A stretch of 64,000 nucleotides of DNA from Candidatus Harpocratesius repetitus (GCA_021498095.1 JAIZWK010000001.1:1050448-1114447); one strand, 5' to 3'. Shown: positions 52,784 to 63,181, counted from the stretch's first letter. Numbers and translations: made by a program. The notes: generated from the letters alone by a model not told the origin.

Positions 52784-53842
52784 ATGCAAACACGCCCTAA
52801 AATTCTATTAATTGGAACGGGTGGAACCATCACTGCTCAAAAGATAGATGGTGCTTGGACTCCAGGAAAGTTTTCTGAAATTGATTTACTGCATTTTATT
52901 CCAGAGATTGAATCTTTGGCTCAGATTGATACTATAAATCTGTTTAACATAGATTCTGTATGCATGCAGCCGAAATATTGGGTTACAATTGCCCAAACAA
53001 TTCAAAATGAATATGATAATTACGATGGTTTTGTAATCAGCCATGGAACCGACACTTTGCATTACACTGCTTCAGCCCTTTCTTTTTTAATCCAGAATCT
53101 CACAAAACCCATCGTCCTAACAGGATCAATGGTTCCACCACACGTAATTGGAACTGATGCCCGTCGAAACTTAACTGATGCGGTAAGGGTGGCTGCAGAA
53201 ACGAATATTCATGAAGTAGTAATTGTTTTCAATCGAAAAATCCTAAGGGGAAATCGTACAAAAAAATTCAGAGAGGTTGAATTCGATGCATACCAATCTA
53301 TCGGATTGCAGCCTATTGGAATAATTGAACAAGATATTCGTTATACAGGAGTTTCTTATTTTAATCGATCATTATCTGATCGCCCTCATTTCTTTGATAA
53401 AATGGAATTAGAAGTCTGTATTCAAAAGATTACACCAGGTTATAATCCAGAAATTATTGCAAAACTTCGAGAAATTGGTTACAAAGGTATTGTGACAGAA
53501 GGATTCGGTGCAGGTAATATTCCTATCTATGAAAATTCGCTAATTGAAGAAATTGAAGCCGCTACAGATGCAAAAATTCCTGTAATAGTTTGCTCACAAT
53601 GTGCTATCGGATTCTCATGGATGGATTTATATGAATCTGGAAAAATGGCGTTGAATGCTGGAGCAATTCCTGGATATGATATGATTTCTGAGACAGCAAT
53701 GGTTAAACTGATGTGGATTTTGGGAAATTTTCCCAATTTCTCGATGCAGGAAATTCGCGCCAAGATTTTAGAGGATGTTGCAGGAGAAATATCTAACATT
53801 AAATCTCCAAAAGAGAAACGGGCTTGGGAATATGCTTTTTAA
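52784..53842 (+). CDS. L-asparaginase (type I, asparaginase/GatD fold)
   Basis: A 352-residue amidohydrolase that converts asparagine to aspartate and ammonia. Both threonine motifs are intact: LLIGTGGTITAQK and VISHGTDTLHYTASAL, with TGSMVPPHVIGTDARRN and the C-terminal VVCSQCAIGFSWMDLYESG. Start ATG 52784 has GGAG 9 bases upstream; a TTG at 52769 is less likely. It lacks the N-terminal AMPKBI-like extension of GatD. It is next to two GatDE loci whose D subunits share its fold. Confidence 0.88.
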   Translation: MQTRPKILLIGTGGTITAQKIDGAWTPGKFSEIDLLHFIPEIESLAQIDTINLFNIDSVCMQPKYWVTIAQTIQNEYDNYDGFVISHGTDTLHYTASALSFLIQNLTKPIVLTGSMVPPHVIGTDARRNLTDAVRVAAETNIHEVVIVFNRKILRGNRTKKFREVEFDAYQSIGLQPIGIIEQDIRYTGVSYFNRSLSDRPHFFDKMELEVCIQKITPGYNPEIIAKLREIGYKGIVTEGFGAGNIPIYENSLIEEIEAATDAKIPVIVCSQCAIGFSWMDLYESGKMALNAGAIPGYDMISETAMVKLMWILGNFPNFSMQEIRAKILEDVAGEISNIKSPKEKRAWEYAF

Positions 53843-53966
53843 TTATTAAAAATCTTGATTTTTTCACAATATTTCATACAAAAAGGAAAAAAAAAATGAT
53901 GGCTATTGCATTTAAAATCTTAAATTTTTGATTCATTATAGACAAATTATATTAAAATTATATTAA

Positions 53967-55421
53967 TTATCGATATGCATCAAAACGAGGATTAGGATCG
54001 AGTTTTTTCATCATTTCTTGCAATCCTGGTTCAACCCCCTGCATGAACATATATCCCTTATTTGGCTCTCTTTTTGTAATTTCTCCACGAAGATTGGTTG
54101 TCATAATTTTTCGAACTTCTTCATAATTACGAGTCTGACCTAAAGTCCAAATCATTTTTGAGTAAGCTGCAGAAGGTAACATATTTGCACCTTCAATCAC
54201 ACCTCGTGCCAGCATATCTCTACCAGTTTCATATACACGTAGATTGGTAAAACCAAATAAAGGTTCAACAACAATCACAACTGGAATTTCTTCTTCTTGG
54301 GCTCGTTCCAAAGCATTAAACAAATAAGAACTAACATGACCCAAGCCTGTACCAATAATAACCATGCCGTGATATTTTTTGTCGATAACAGAATGTATCA
54401 AATCTTCATCCATGCCCGGGTAGAAATAGAGCATGGCAACACGTTCATCGATTTTGTCATTTAACCAAGTATCTTCAATATTCCCTCTTCGCTTAACATC
54501 TTGCTTAAGCCAAGTAATATTTTGATTAGCATCGATATAGCCTAAGGGAACGTCACTCAAAGTGCGAAAGGCATCTCGTCTGCTGGAATGCATCTTCCGG
54601 ACTCGTGTTCCTCGGTGAATAAGGTTATAGGAGTCACTAGTGTTTCCGTGCATAGAAACTACTACTTCGGCTAGATCAGCATGACCCGCAATAGTACTTG
54701 CATCAATAATATTCAACGGGCCGTCACTGGAAGGTCTGTCGCTGCTTCGTTGAGATCCAACACATACAATTGGGCGGGCTAAATCTTGAAACATAAAAGA
54801 TAGTGCTGAAGCTGTAAAAGCCATTGTATCTGTTCCATGCCCGATAATGACTCCATCAGCGCCACTCTCAAATTCTTTCATAATTTCACGAGCAGTTTTA
54901 ACCCAATATTCTGGTTTGAAATTTTCACTTAAGATTCCATAAATTTTTCGAGGTGTAAGATTACAAATATCCATTAATTCTGGAACGGCTGAAAATAACT
55001 CTTCTGGAGTGAATGCGGGCAGAACTGCACCAGTACGATAATCCAACCGACTTGCAACTGTCCCTCCTGTGCCAAGAAGCGTTACATTGGGTAAATCTGG
55101 TTTATATTTTACTTTTACTTCGGGTAACTTGTATTCTCCTTTACGAAAGCCTAATTCTTCAATAGTACAATCATCAGTAATTTTTACTCCCACATTATAG
55201 CCTGTATCGACTTTGATTACCAAGTAATCTTCTGACGTGTGTTCACTTCGTGGTAGGATTACTCCTTCATACACTGCATTACCACGAGAAACCTTAACAA
55301 CACTCCATACACCAACTCCTTCTCGAAGTAATCTTTCTCGGAGTTTGCCACGATAACCGGTGGGTTCTTTTTCTATAGAAATATCTTTATTTTTTTGAAT
55401 TGGTTCTGTCATTTGATTCAC
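53967..55421 (-). CDS. gatD: Glu-tRNA(Gln) amidotransferase subunit D, copy 1
   Basis: A 484-residue asparaginase-like subunit that frees ammonia from glutamine or asparagine for GatE. It carries the GatD-specific N-terminal Tudor-like domain (VWSVVKVSRGNAVYEGVILP, then IKVDTGYNVGVKI) and the active-site LLGTGGTVASRLDYRTGAV and GHGTDTMAFTASALSF motifs. Its GTG start overlaps the gatE stop, with ATG 55412 an alternative. It follows GatE on the same strand, a coupled pair. A second full copy lies at 60159. Confidence 0.92.
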   Translation of the reverse strand: MNQMTEPIQKNKDISIEKEPTGYRGKLRERLLREGVGVWSVVKVSRGNAVYEGVILPRSEHTSEDYLVIKVDTGYNVGVKITDDCTIEELGFRKGEYKLPEVKVKYKPDLPNVTLLGTGGTVASRLDYRTGAVLPAFTPEELFSAVPELMDICNLTPRKIYGILSENFKPEYWVKTAREIMKEFESGADGVIIGHGTDTMAFTASALSFMFQDLARPIVCVGSQRSSDRPSSDGPLNIIDASTIAGHADLAEVVVSMHGNTSDSYNLIHRGTRVRKMHSSRRDAFRTLSDVPLGYIDANQNITWLKQDVKRRGNIEDTWLNDKIDERVAMLYFYPGMDEDLIHSVIDKKYHGMVIIGTGLGHVSSYLFNALERAQEEEIPVVIVVEPLFGFTNLRVYETGRDMLARGVIEGANMLPSAAYSKMIWTLGQTRNYEEVRKIMTTNLRGEITKREPNKGYMFMQGVEPGLQEMMKKLDPNPRFDAYR

Positions 55422-57439
55422 ATTCCTCCTGTAATTTTTTGATAAACAAAATCTGCTACCCGTTTCCCTGATATTGCATGATTAATTTTCCTCATAATCA
55501 AACCGGTTATTTGATTACATTGATATTGTAAATCATCAACACTTATCTTTACAGATTCTCCTTTTTTTGTATCTGAGTTGGTATTTTGGATTTGATATTT
55601 TCTTGATTTTCGCTGAAATGCATTAAAGGCCTCAAGTGCGTAAGCATATTCCTGTTCTAATTGGTTTTTTAATTGATTTTCATCGATTTTCTTTGCTCCA
55701 AAGCTGTCTAAAATTTGATTGAGCGAGAAAGTGGGGTGCTTGAGGGTAGAAATAACTAAATCTTGTAAAAGTGCCCAATCATAGCGCTGATTTTGGGCCA
55801 TTAACAATAATTCTGTTATTTTTTCATTCGAAAGCTTAAGTACATCAATTCCATCCCGTTTTAATCCTAAAAGCGTCTCTTCTAAGAAGTGATAGACTCG
55901 TTTAGGTGGGATATGATGAAGATTCACCAAACGTTCAAATAATTCTATTCGTTCATGGCGGATTAATTCTGTCAACTGGTTAAATGTAATTCCATCTTTT
56001 CCACAATATTCTTTTTCATATTCCCAAGGGCGTTTTCTGACTTTGGAAGCCAATTTTTCAATTGCATCCATGTCCATATCAAGGACTGGAGTATCTGTAT
56101 CAGGATATAATCTTTCTTTTCCATGGATTACACGTAGAAATTCAGAATTTCCGTTGGGAAGTGCTTTTCGGGTCTCTTGGGGAACTCCATCAAATGCCAT
56201 TTTAATACGTTCAATTACTTTTTTCATTGCATGAATTGTCCATTTTTGAGATCCTAAAGCGATCACATATGCATCATTTCCGCCGCATCCAAGAGTTTGA
56301 GTAATTTCATTATGTAATGAATCCGTGATACGTTGTTTAAAGTAATTATCTTCTGAAATGAAATTTGATTCAATCGCATCGGAGTGAAAGAGGTGTTTGA
56401 TAGGGACTCCACTAATTAGCGATGCCTTTTCTAATATATCTTGGCCAAAATCTTTTCCTGGTTGTTCTTCTCTTCCCAAAATACCTTGAAGTTTGGGTAA
56501 TCTAATTCCCATTATGATTGCCTTCTCTGGTATATCTGAAAAAAGATGGCTTATATCTAAATATGTATGTTCAAAATCTTCTTTATGAAGTCCCCTTTGC
56601 TTTAATTCTTGAGCAATTTGTATAAGTGTATCTTGCCTGCAAATTTCATGACGGCATAATCTATCAAAATTTTCTAAATCTTGCACACCTTTCAATTCTA
56701 CTCGGTCTCCCCCTTTAATACTGATATTTACATCTTGTCGGGCAGAACCAATTCCACGTCGTCCAATACCACTCAATCGCAAGATTAAACCTATAGTTTT
56801 AGCAGTTTTAATTAATTCTTCAGGGGTCGAAACATCCAAATAATCAGTAATTACTTCTACTAATGGGATTCCTAATCGATCAAGGTTATAATAAACTGTT
56901 CGACCATTATTTTCAGTGCGAATTTTTCGAGCACTGTCTTCTTCAACTGTTAAATTTGTGATTTTAATCTTTTTTCCATCAACCATTACCCATCCATCTC
57001 GGGCTACAATGGTTGTTCGTTGAAATCCAGTGGTAATACTTCCATCTAGATACTGCTTCCGTGCAAAAATTATTTCATCTACCAATGCTTGACAATTTAA
57101 CCAATGGGCTAATTCATAGCCACTCATTAAGGCTTCTTCATCGGGGTGCATAGGTGGTTGCTCATCTTGTTCATAGATGCAATCGCATTTTTCAAAAGCA
57201 TGATATATAACCCGATAACCTTTTTCATATTCAATCAGCATTCCGGGGTCAAAATCGCCCATTTCACCCAATACTGGTCTGAAATAGCGTTCAAATCGGT
57301 AATCTGGTGGAGTGGCGTTGGAAACCATGATTGGGGGGCAATGGCAAAAGAGTTTTCGTCGGGCATTGATTTGGTGATGAATTTCGAGTCCGGCATGAAA
57401 ACCAATTTTAGTAAAATCAATTTTAGTTGGATCAAGCAT
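55418..57439 (-). CDS. gatE: Glu-tRNA(Gln) amidotransferase subunit E, copy 1
   Basis: A 673-residue subunit that phosphorylates Glu-tRNA(Gln) and amidates it. The start region FHAGLEIHHQINARRKLFCH and the CCxC-like CDCIYEQDEQPP segment match the GatB/GatE cradle, with RQDVNISIKGGDRVELKGVQ and YPDTDTPVLDMD following. The C-terminal 100 residues are the YqeY/tail domain that binds tRNA. It is GatE-specific because of the inserted AspRS-like region around residues 290-410. It overlaps gatD by 4 bases. Confidence 0.93.
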   Translation of the reverse strand: MLDPTKIDFTKIGFHAGLEIHHQINARRKLFCHCPPIMVSNATPPDYRFERYFRPVLGEMGDFDPGMLIEYEKGYRVIYHAFEKCDCIYEQDEQPPMHPDEEALMSGYELAHWLNCQALVDEIIFARKQYLDGSITTGFQRTTIVARDGWVMVDGKKIKITNLTVEEDSARKIRTENNGRTVYYNLDRLGIPLVEVITDYLDVSTPEELIKTAKTIGLILRLSGIGRRGIGSARQDVNISIKGGDRVELKGVQDLENFDRLCRHEICRQDTLIQIAQELKQRGLHKEDFEHTYLDISHLFSDIPEKAIIMGIRLPKLQGILGREEQPGKDFGQDILEKASLISGVPIKHLFHSDAIESNFISEDNYFKQRITDSLHNEITQTLGCGGNDAYVIALGSQKWTIHAMKKVIERIKMAFDGVPQETRKALPNGNSEFLRVIHGKERLYPDTDTPVLDMDMDAIEKLASKVRKRPWEYEKEYCGKDGITFNQLTELIRHERIELFERLVNLHHIPPKRVYHFLEETLLGLKRDGIDVLKLSNEKITELLLMAQNQRYDWALLQDLVISTLKHPTFSLNQILDSFGAKKIDENQLKNQLEQEYAYALEAFNAFQRKSRKYQIQNTNSDTKKGESVKISVDDLQYQCNQITGLIMRKINHAISGKRVADFVYQKITGGM

Positions 57440-57585
57440 AACTGCTCACAATGAACCACGATAAGGTAATATTTGTGTTAAGATCGGAACCTTTTTGAAG
57501 TCGTGGTTTTCGAGGAATGGAGGTGAGATGAAAAGGTAAAGAATGGGAAAAGAAGGGGAAAAGAATTGGAAAATATGAAAATAGC

Positions 57586-57996
57586 TTAAAGTGCTTGGAA
57601 ATTCTTGAATTTAATATCGATTAGTTGATTGACTTTTTCTTCAATTTTCTTAGTATCAAAATTTGAAATATTCAATTGGGCTTTATTTTCTATATAAAGA
57701 GTGGTTGCAATCTCTCGTATAGACTTAATTTTGAACTCTCCCTTTAGATAAAATACAAAATAGATTGATTTTTCAGCAAAAAAAAGATCTTTCGCAATTA
57801 CAACCATGTATGTCAAATTTTCTCCCGAACCGAAAGTAATTGTTGCAATATCTTGCTTGAAAAGCTTTCTTCCCAGACTTCCAACCGCTGATACCATTCC
57901 ACTCAGAAGAACAGCGTTAATTTCAATAAAACCTGCAAATGAACGAGTATAAAAGGGAAATCCTTGTGAATCACAAATTTGTATGCACAAAATCAT
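57586..57996 (-). CDS. Longin-like domain protein between the two GatDE loci
   Basis: A 136-residue protein of one alpha/beta domain: ILCIQICDSQGFPFYTRSFA, LLSGMVSAVGSLGRKLF, then IATITFGSGENLTYMVVIAK. This is the longin/roadblock-like pattern also seen at 12830 (C-terminal) and 18682 (N-terminal). Such domains bind small GTPases or act as sensors. It is flanked by divergent GatE genes without an operon partner of its own. The specific function is unknown. Confidence 0.65.
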   Translation of the reverse strand: MILCIQICDSQGFPFYTRSFAGFIEINAVLLSGMVSAVGSLGRKLFKQDIATITFGSGENLTYMVVIAKDLFFAEKSIYFVFYLKGEFKIKSIREIATTLYIENKAQLNISNFDTKKIEEKVNQLIDIKFKNFQAL

Positions 57997-58078
57997 GATA
58001 TTTCTATGGAATTAAAAGAATGGCAAATTCATTAATATTTCTGTGATTTGTAATATTATTGATTGATGATATATTAAC

Positions 58079-58086
58079 TATAAAAA
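58079..58086 (+). promoter_or_regulatory. TATA box of the second gatE-gatD operon (leaderless candidate)
   Basis: TATAAAAA is centred about 25 bases before the gatE copy 2 ATG at 58108, so initiation would fall on the start codon. No ribosome-binding sequence precedes the ATG. Confidence 0.4.
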
Positions 58087-58107
58087 TTATCGAAACCTTA
58101 TGGTAAT

Positions 58108-60159
58108 ATGGGAAAAAGCATTGATTATAACGCGGTTGGGTTAAAATGTGGTATTGAAATCCACCAACAGCTCGATTCTGCTACAAAACTCTTCTGTGCT
58201 TGTCCAAATCAACTTCAAGGTACGCGCGAACCTGATTTTCGAATTTTACGAAAGCAACGACCTGTTTTAGGGGAAGAAGGAAAATTCGATGAAGGTATGT
58301 TATCTGAATTTCTTAAGGGCGGTTCTGTCATTTATGAAGGCTATTATGATTGTACGTGTACCTATGAATTGGATGAGACACCTCCTTTTAAATGTGATGA
58401 AGAGTGTATTGATATTGCGCTTGAGATTTGCGCTTTATTTAAAATGAATATTGTGCGTGAAATGCATGTTTGTCGGAAAAATTATGTTGACGGAAGTGTT
58501 CCTGCTGGATTTCAGAGAACTATGGAAATAGGTTATGATGGTAATCTGGATCTAAAAAATGGAAAAAAAATTGGAATTGAAAACATTTTTTTGGAAGAAG
58601 ATGCAGCAAGGCGAATAAAAACACAAGGAAAGACTTCTTATTTTCGCGTTGATAGATTAGGTATTCCTTTAGTGGAAATTACTACTACTCCTGATATACA
58701 TGATCCAGAAGAAGCGAAAGAAACAGCTTATCGAATTGGGTTATTGCTGAGATCGACGAATAAGGTCAAACGAATTATTGGGTCAACACGCCAAGATATT
58801 AATGTTTCAATTGCAGGTGGAGAACGAATTGAGATTAAAGGAGTGCAAAAATTGGATTGGATCCCAGAACTGATTCACAATGAAGTAATTCGTCAGCAAA
58901 AATTAATCGACATTAAGAATATTCTCAATCAAAAATCAATTTCACCAGATGATATTAGACGAGATCCTGTTGATTTAACGAAAATCTTCCAAAAAACAGA
59001 ATGTCGGTTTGTAAAAGCTGGTATTAAACGAAAAGAAAAGTTCGTTGGTATGAAAATACCCGGATTTCATGGTATTTTTGGAACAGAGGTGCTTCCTAAT
59101 CGAAGATTTGGGACAGAAGTTGCAGATAAAGTCAAAGTAATTGCAGGCTTGAAAGGATTAATTCATTCTGATGAAAATTTACTGGAGAAATATAATTTTT
59201 CACCGGAAGAAATCGCTCAAACTCGTCAAAAATTGAATATTCAAAACGATGATCTTTTTATTTTATTACTGGCTTCAGGACAGGCATTAGAAACTGCTTT
59301 AGATGTAATCGTCGAAAGGTGTAAACAGGCATTCATTGGTGTGCCTGAAGAAACACGACAAGCTAAAGAAGATGGGACTCATGTATTTTTACGGGAGTTG
59401 GGTGGTGAAAAGCGATTATATCCAGATACCGACACACCTCCTATCCTACTTTCAGAAGATCGCATAAAAAATATTAAAGAAAACATAGGGCCATATCCAT
59501 GGGATATTATTGATGAATATGCGAAAAAGTATAATTTAGATCCTTTTCTGGTTGAAGATCTGATTATGGATGGAAAAATGGCTCTATTTAATGAGCTTAT
59601 CGCAAAATATCCTGAAAATCCTATGTTAGTCATTCGGACAATTACTGATATGCTTAAAGTACTGCATAGGGAAGAAAAAAATATAAATACGCTCAAACCT
59701 TCGCATTTTCATGAATTATTTGCTGGTCTAAAGCAAGGAATTATTGCTAAAGAGGCAATGTTAGGTGTTTTACGAATTTGGACCGATTTTCCAGAAATTT
59801 CTCTAAAACAAGCAAAGAAAAAAATGGGAATAAAAACTACGGATTTAACTAAGTTAGATGGTATTATTGATGAGCTAGTTCAAAAAAATATGGAACTCAT
59901 TAAGACAAGAGGCCGAGGTGCAATTGGGCCCTTAATGGGAGATCTAATGAAGATTGTTGGGAGAGGTGCTGTTGATGGTAAGGTTCTATCTTCTAAATTG
60001 GCTCAAGCTATTGGTAAATTGATTTCCCAAGGAAACTCTACATCAGCAAATGAGAAAACAAAAAAGAAACAAAAAACAAAAAAACCTACAAAAAAAATTT
60101 CTCAATCCCCAAAAAATAACCCAAAGAAAACCACAAAAACAATTAAAGGTGAAAAATAA
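58108..60159 (+). CDS. gatE: Glu-tRNA(Gln) amidotransferase subunit E, copy 2
   Basis: A second complete GatE of 683 residues: LKCGIEIHQQLDSATKLFCA, CTCTYELDETPPFKC, RQDINVSIAGGERIEIKGVQ and YPDTDTPPILLSEDRI. It is clearly divergent from copy 1, not a recent duplicate. The final 40 residues are a Lys-rich tail (KTKKKQKTKKPTKK and similar) not seen in copy 1, which could bind RNA. The stop TAA shares its last base with the gatD start (TAATG). Confidence 0.93.
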   Translation: MGKSIDYNAVGLKCGIEIHQQLDSATKLFCACPNQLQGTREPDFRILRKQRPVLGEEGKFDEGMLSEFLKGGSVIYEGYYDCTCTYELDETPPFKCDEECIDIALEICALFKMNIVREMHVCRKNYVDGSVPAGFQRTMEIGYDGNLDLKNGKKIGIENIFLEEDAARRIKTQGKTSYFRVDRLGIPLVEITTTPDIHDPEEAKETAYRIGLLLRSTNKVKRIIGSTRQDINVSIAGGERIEIKGVQKLDWIPELIHNEVIRQQKLIDIKNILNQKSISPDDIRRDPVDLTKIFQKTECRFVKAGIKRKEKFVGMKIPGFHGIFGTEVLPNRRFGTEVADKVKVIAGLKGLIHSDENLLEKYNFSPEEIAQTRQKLNIQNDDLFILLLASGQALETALDVIVERCKQAFIGVPEETRQAKEDGTHVFLRELGGEKRLYPDTDTPPILLSEDRIKNIKENIGPYPWDIIDEYAKKYNLDPFLVEDLIMDGKMALFNELIAKYPENPMLVIRTITDMLKVLHREEKNINTLKPSHFHELFAGLKQGIIAKEAMLGVLRIWTDFPEISLKQAKKKMGIKTTDLTKLDGIIDELVQKNMELIKTRGRGAIGPLMGDLMKIVGRGAVDGKVLSSKLAQAIGKLISQGNSTSANEKTKKKQKTKKPTKKISQSPKNNPKKTTKTIKGEK

Positions 60160-61550
60160 TGGTAGAAGAACAAGATATGAAGGATTACAGTGGATATAAA
60201 CCCAATTCTGTTGCAATTATGAAGAAATTTGGTGTGAAATTATGGTATAAAATCGAAATATTGTCTTCTAAAGGAACTGTTCAAGGTGTTGTCCTCCCCC
60301 GTAATAAATTTGCACCAGATGGATTTGTGGAGATTAAGCTTAAAAATGGTTATAATATTGGGGTTCCTCTGGATAAAAATACTAAAATTAAGGTTATTGG
60401 TGAAGTTCCTCCCATGAAAGTTTCATTTGATCAACATATTCAACCAAAAAACAAAAATCTTCCAACTGTGTGTCTTTTAGGTACAGGGGGAACAATTGCT
60501 TCTCGATTGGATTACACAACAGGAGCAGTTATTCCAGCCTTTGAACCTGGGGAATTATTTACCGCTGTCCCAGAACTGGCAAAAATTAGCAATATTGAAA
60601 CTGAAGTTGTTTATCAACTCCTTTCTGAAAATCTTACACCCCAGAACTGGCTCGAATTAGCGAAAAAAATAGTAGAATTAGCGAAAACTAATATTGATGG
60701 TATTGTTATTGCCCATGGAACAGATACACTAAGTTATGCTTCTGCCGCTCTTTCTTTTCTTTTGAAAAATGTCTCAATTCCAATAGTTTTGGTTGGTTCT
60801 CAACGATCAAGTGATCGACCATCTTCTGATGCAGCTTTAAATTTAATTCATGCAGTTACTATTGCCAGTAAAGCAAATATTGGAGAAGTTGTTGTCTGTA
60901 TGATGGGTTCCTCAGCACACGATTATGGATTCATTCATCGAGGTACAAGAGTGAGAAAAATGCATTCTTCTGCAAGACACACCTTTAGATCTATTGGAAT
61001 TACACCTTTAGGTATGATCCGAGACGATGAAATTAAATACTTTTCTACAGAAATCAAGCCAAGAGATTCAAAAAATCGTAAAAAAATGGAATGTTGGTCA
61101 TCAATTGAAGAAAAAGTGGCTCTTATTTATTCCTATCCTGGAATGAAGGGCGATATTCTTGATTTTTACTTGAATTCAGGATATAAAGGCATAGTATTTG
61201 CTGGTTCAGGGCTTGGACATTTACCAAAGACAATGTATCCTGCTTTGAAACGAGCATATGATGCAAAGATTCCGATATTGATGACTGTTCAAACGCTTTG
61301 GGGGTATACTGGAATGGATGTCTATGAAAGTGGCCGAGAATTGCAAGATTTAGGTGTTATTCCTGGAAAGAATATGCTCCCTGAAGTAGCATTTACCAAA
61401 ATGTGTTGGGCATTAGGTAATTTCAATGAATATGAGAAGATTAGAGAAGTATTAACAACCAATATTGCTGGTGAAATTACATCAGGAGAATCAATGAATG
61501 GTTTTCAAATTTTTCAAGGCGTAGAACACACAATTTCACCCAAAGAATAA
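60159..61550 (+). CDS. gatD: Glu-tRNA(Gln) amidotransferase subunit D, copy 2
   Basis: A 463-residue GatD with the N-terminal Tudor-like domain (LWYKIEILSSKGTVQGVVLP), LLGTGGTIASRLDYTTGAVI and AHGTDTLSYASAALSF motifs and the QRSSDRPSSDAALN lysine-replacement region as in copy 1. All active-site positions are present, so both loci look functional. GGTGA lies ahead of the ATG, which overlaps the gatE stop. Confidence 0.92.
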   Translation: MVEEQDMKDYSGYKPNSVAIMKKFGVKLWYKIEILSSKGTVQGVVLPRNKFAPDGFVEIKLKNGYNIGVPLDKNTKIKVIGEVPPMKVSFDQHIQPKNKNLPTVCLLGTGGTIASRLDYTTGAVIPAFEPGELFTAVPELAKISNIETEVVYQLLSENLTPQNWLELAKKIVELAKTNIDGIVIAHGTDTLSYASAALSFLLKNVSIPIVLVGSQRSSDRPSSDAALNLIHAVTIASKANIGEVVVCMMGSSAHDYGFIHRGTRVRKMHSSARHTFRSIGITPLGMIRDDEIKYFSTEIKPRDSKNRKKMECWSSIEEKVALIYSYPGMKGDILDFYLNSGYKGIVFAGSGLGHLPKTMYPALKRAYDAKIPILMTVQTLWGYTGMDVYESGRELQDLGVIPGKNMLPEVAFTKMCWALGNFNEYEKIREVLTTNIAGEITSGESMNGFQIFQGVEHTISPKE

Positions 61551-61669
61551 ATCTACTGTTTTTTCTACTTTTTATCTTTTTTATAGTGATTGTATTTTTT
61601 ATTTTTAAAAAAAGAAAAAAAAATGTCACGAAAAATAGTAAAATAACTAGAATTCAGAATATTATATCA

Positions 61670-62965
61670 TTATGGAGTATTTCGATTCATTACTCTTGGG
61701 TAAGCAATAGTATCGCGAATGTGATCCAATTTTCCTATCCAACGCAAGAGTCTTTCTATTCCTAATCCAAATCCAGAATGTGGAACACTTCCAAATCGTC
61801 GTAAATCTAAATACCATTCATAATCTTCAATTTTTGAACCATCTCGTTTTAGATTGAAAATTATATTGTCAATATCGTCTTCTCTTTGGCTTGAACCAAT
61901 TATTTCTCCATATCCTTCCGGTGCTAATAAATCATTACACTCAGCGTATTTTCCATCTAAAGTTTTCATATAAAATGCTTTGATGTCTCGTGGGAAGTGG
62001 GTAACATGAATTGGACTGGATAAATCTTCTGTGAGTGCCCTTTCATGATGAGTTCCAAAGTCTTCTCCCCATTCAATTTCAACTCCTTTCTTTTGGATTC
62101 GTTCTACTGCTTCATCATAGCGAATTCGTTCAAAAGGTGCTTTAATCTCCAGTAATTCTTTTGGGTCTCTGCCCAATTGCTGTAAATCATAAGGTACTTC
62201 TTTAGCTGCATGATGAATCATTGCAGTAACTAGTCCATCTTCAAATTTGATAATACCATCTAAATCAACAAAAGCAGCTTCTGCTTCTAAATGCCAGTAT
62301 TCCGCTAAATGTCTGGTAGTTCGAGATTTTTCCGCTCGAAAACTTGGTGTTAAGGAGTAAACCCTTTTATGTGCAAAGATAAGTGTTTCTAAGTATAATT
62401 GGGCACTTTGCGAGAGATAAGCAGGTTTTCCAAAGTATTTTATCTCAAAGAGAGTGCTCCCACCTTCACATGAACTTCCAGTAATTATTGGTGGAAACAT
62501 TTCCCAATATCCTTGTTCCTTGAAATATGCTCTCGCTCCTTCTATTAATGCAGCTTTTACACGAAAACTACTGGTCAGTTTTTGACTTCGAATCCAAAGA
62601 TGTCTGTGATCAAGTAAAAAGGCTTCGCTTTGATCCTTTGATATTGGAAATGGTTCTGCTTGATGGATTATAATAAATTCATTCATTTGCATTTCATATC
62701 CATTTGGTGCGCGATCATCAGATTTGATTATTCCACCAACAATTATTGATGATTCATAACGAATACCACAAATTTCTTCGAATTTTTTTTCATCAAAATT
62801 AGAACTCTTGGCAGTGCACTGTAAAATTCCTGTTCCATCTCGAATAACAATGAATGCAATTTTCTTGCTGTTTCTTTGGCGGTAAACCCATCCTCGAATT
62901 TTTACTTGTTTTCCATCAAATTTTGGGGAAAGAATCTCTTCAATTCGATAATATTTAGGTTCCAT
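61670..62965 (-). CDS. asnS: Class IIb aminoacyl-tRNA synthetase, AsnRS-like
   Basis: A 431-residue aspartyl/asparaginyl-type synthetase. The N-terminal OB fold binds the anticodon (VKIRGWVYRQRNSKKIAFIV). The catalytic domain has motif 2 PSFRAEKSRTTRHLAEYWHL and motif 3 HSGFGLGIERLLRWI. Features such as SSCEGGSTLFEIKYF, LLAPEGYGEIIGSSQREDD and the final IAYPRVMNRNTP favour asparaginyl-tRNA synthetase over archaeal AspRS, but the two are close. With GatDE making only Gln-tRNA, a direct Asn-tRNA route fits. The gene converges on gatD copy 2. Confidence 0.82.
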   Translation of the reverse strand: MEPKYYRIEEILSPKFDGKQVKIRGWVYRQRNSKKIAFIVIRDGTGILQCTAKSSNFDEKKFEEICGIRYESSIIVGGIIKSDDRAPNGYEMQMNEFIIIHQAEPFPISKDQSEAFLLDHRHLWIRSQKLTSSFRVKAALIEGARAYFKEQGYWEMFPPIITGSSCEGGSTLFEIKYFGKPAYLSQSAQLYLETLIFAHKRVYSLTPSFRAEKSRTTRHLAEYWHLEAEAAFVDLDGIIKFEDGLVTAMIHHAAKEVPYDLQQLGRDPKELLEIKAPFERIRYDEAVERIQKKGVEIEWGEDFGTHHERALTEDLSSPIHVTHFPRDIKAFYMKTLDGKYAECNDLLAPEGYGEIIGSSQREDDIDNIIFNLKRDGSKIEDYEWYLDLRRFGSVPHSGFGLGIERLLRWIGKLDHIRDTIAYPRVMNRNTP

Positions 62966-63181
62966 AGTTCGATCAAAATTTAAAATTAAGGTTGATAATT
63001 AACATTTTCGAGATAAAATCTAAGAAAAATTTCTTTGAATGAATAATGATTTTTGTAATAACCTCATGATGTCTTGATGTATCATAGTTAATTAAGAAAA
63101 TGTGGATTCCGCTCATCTCCCCATTTAAAGATTAGTAATTACTTAATTTCTATAGAAATAATCAATCGCGGGAGTGATTTC

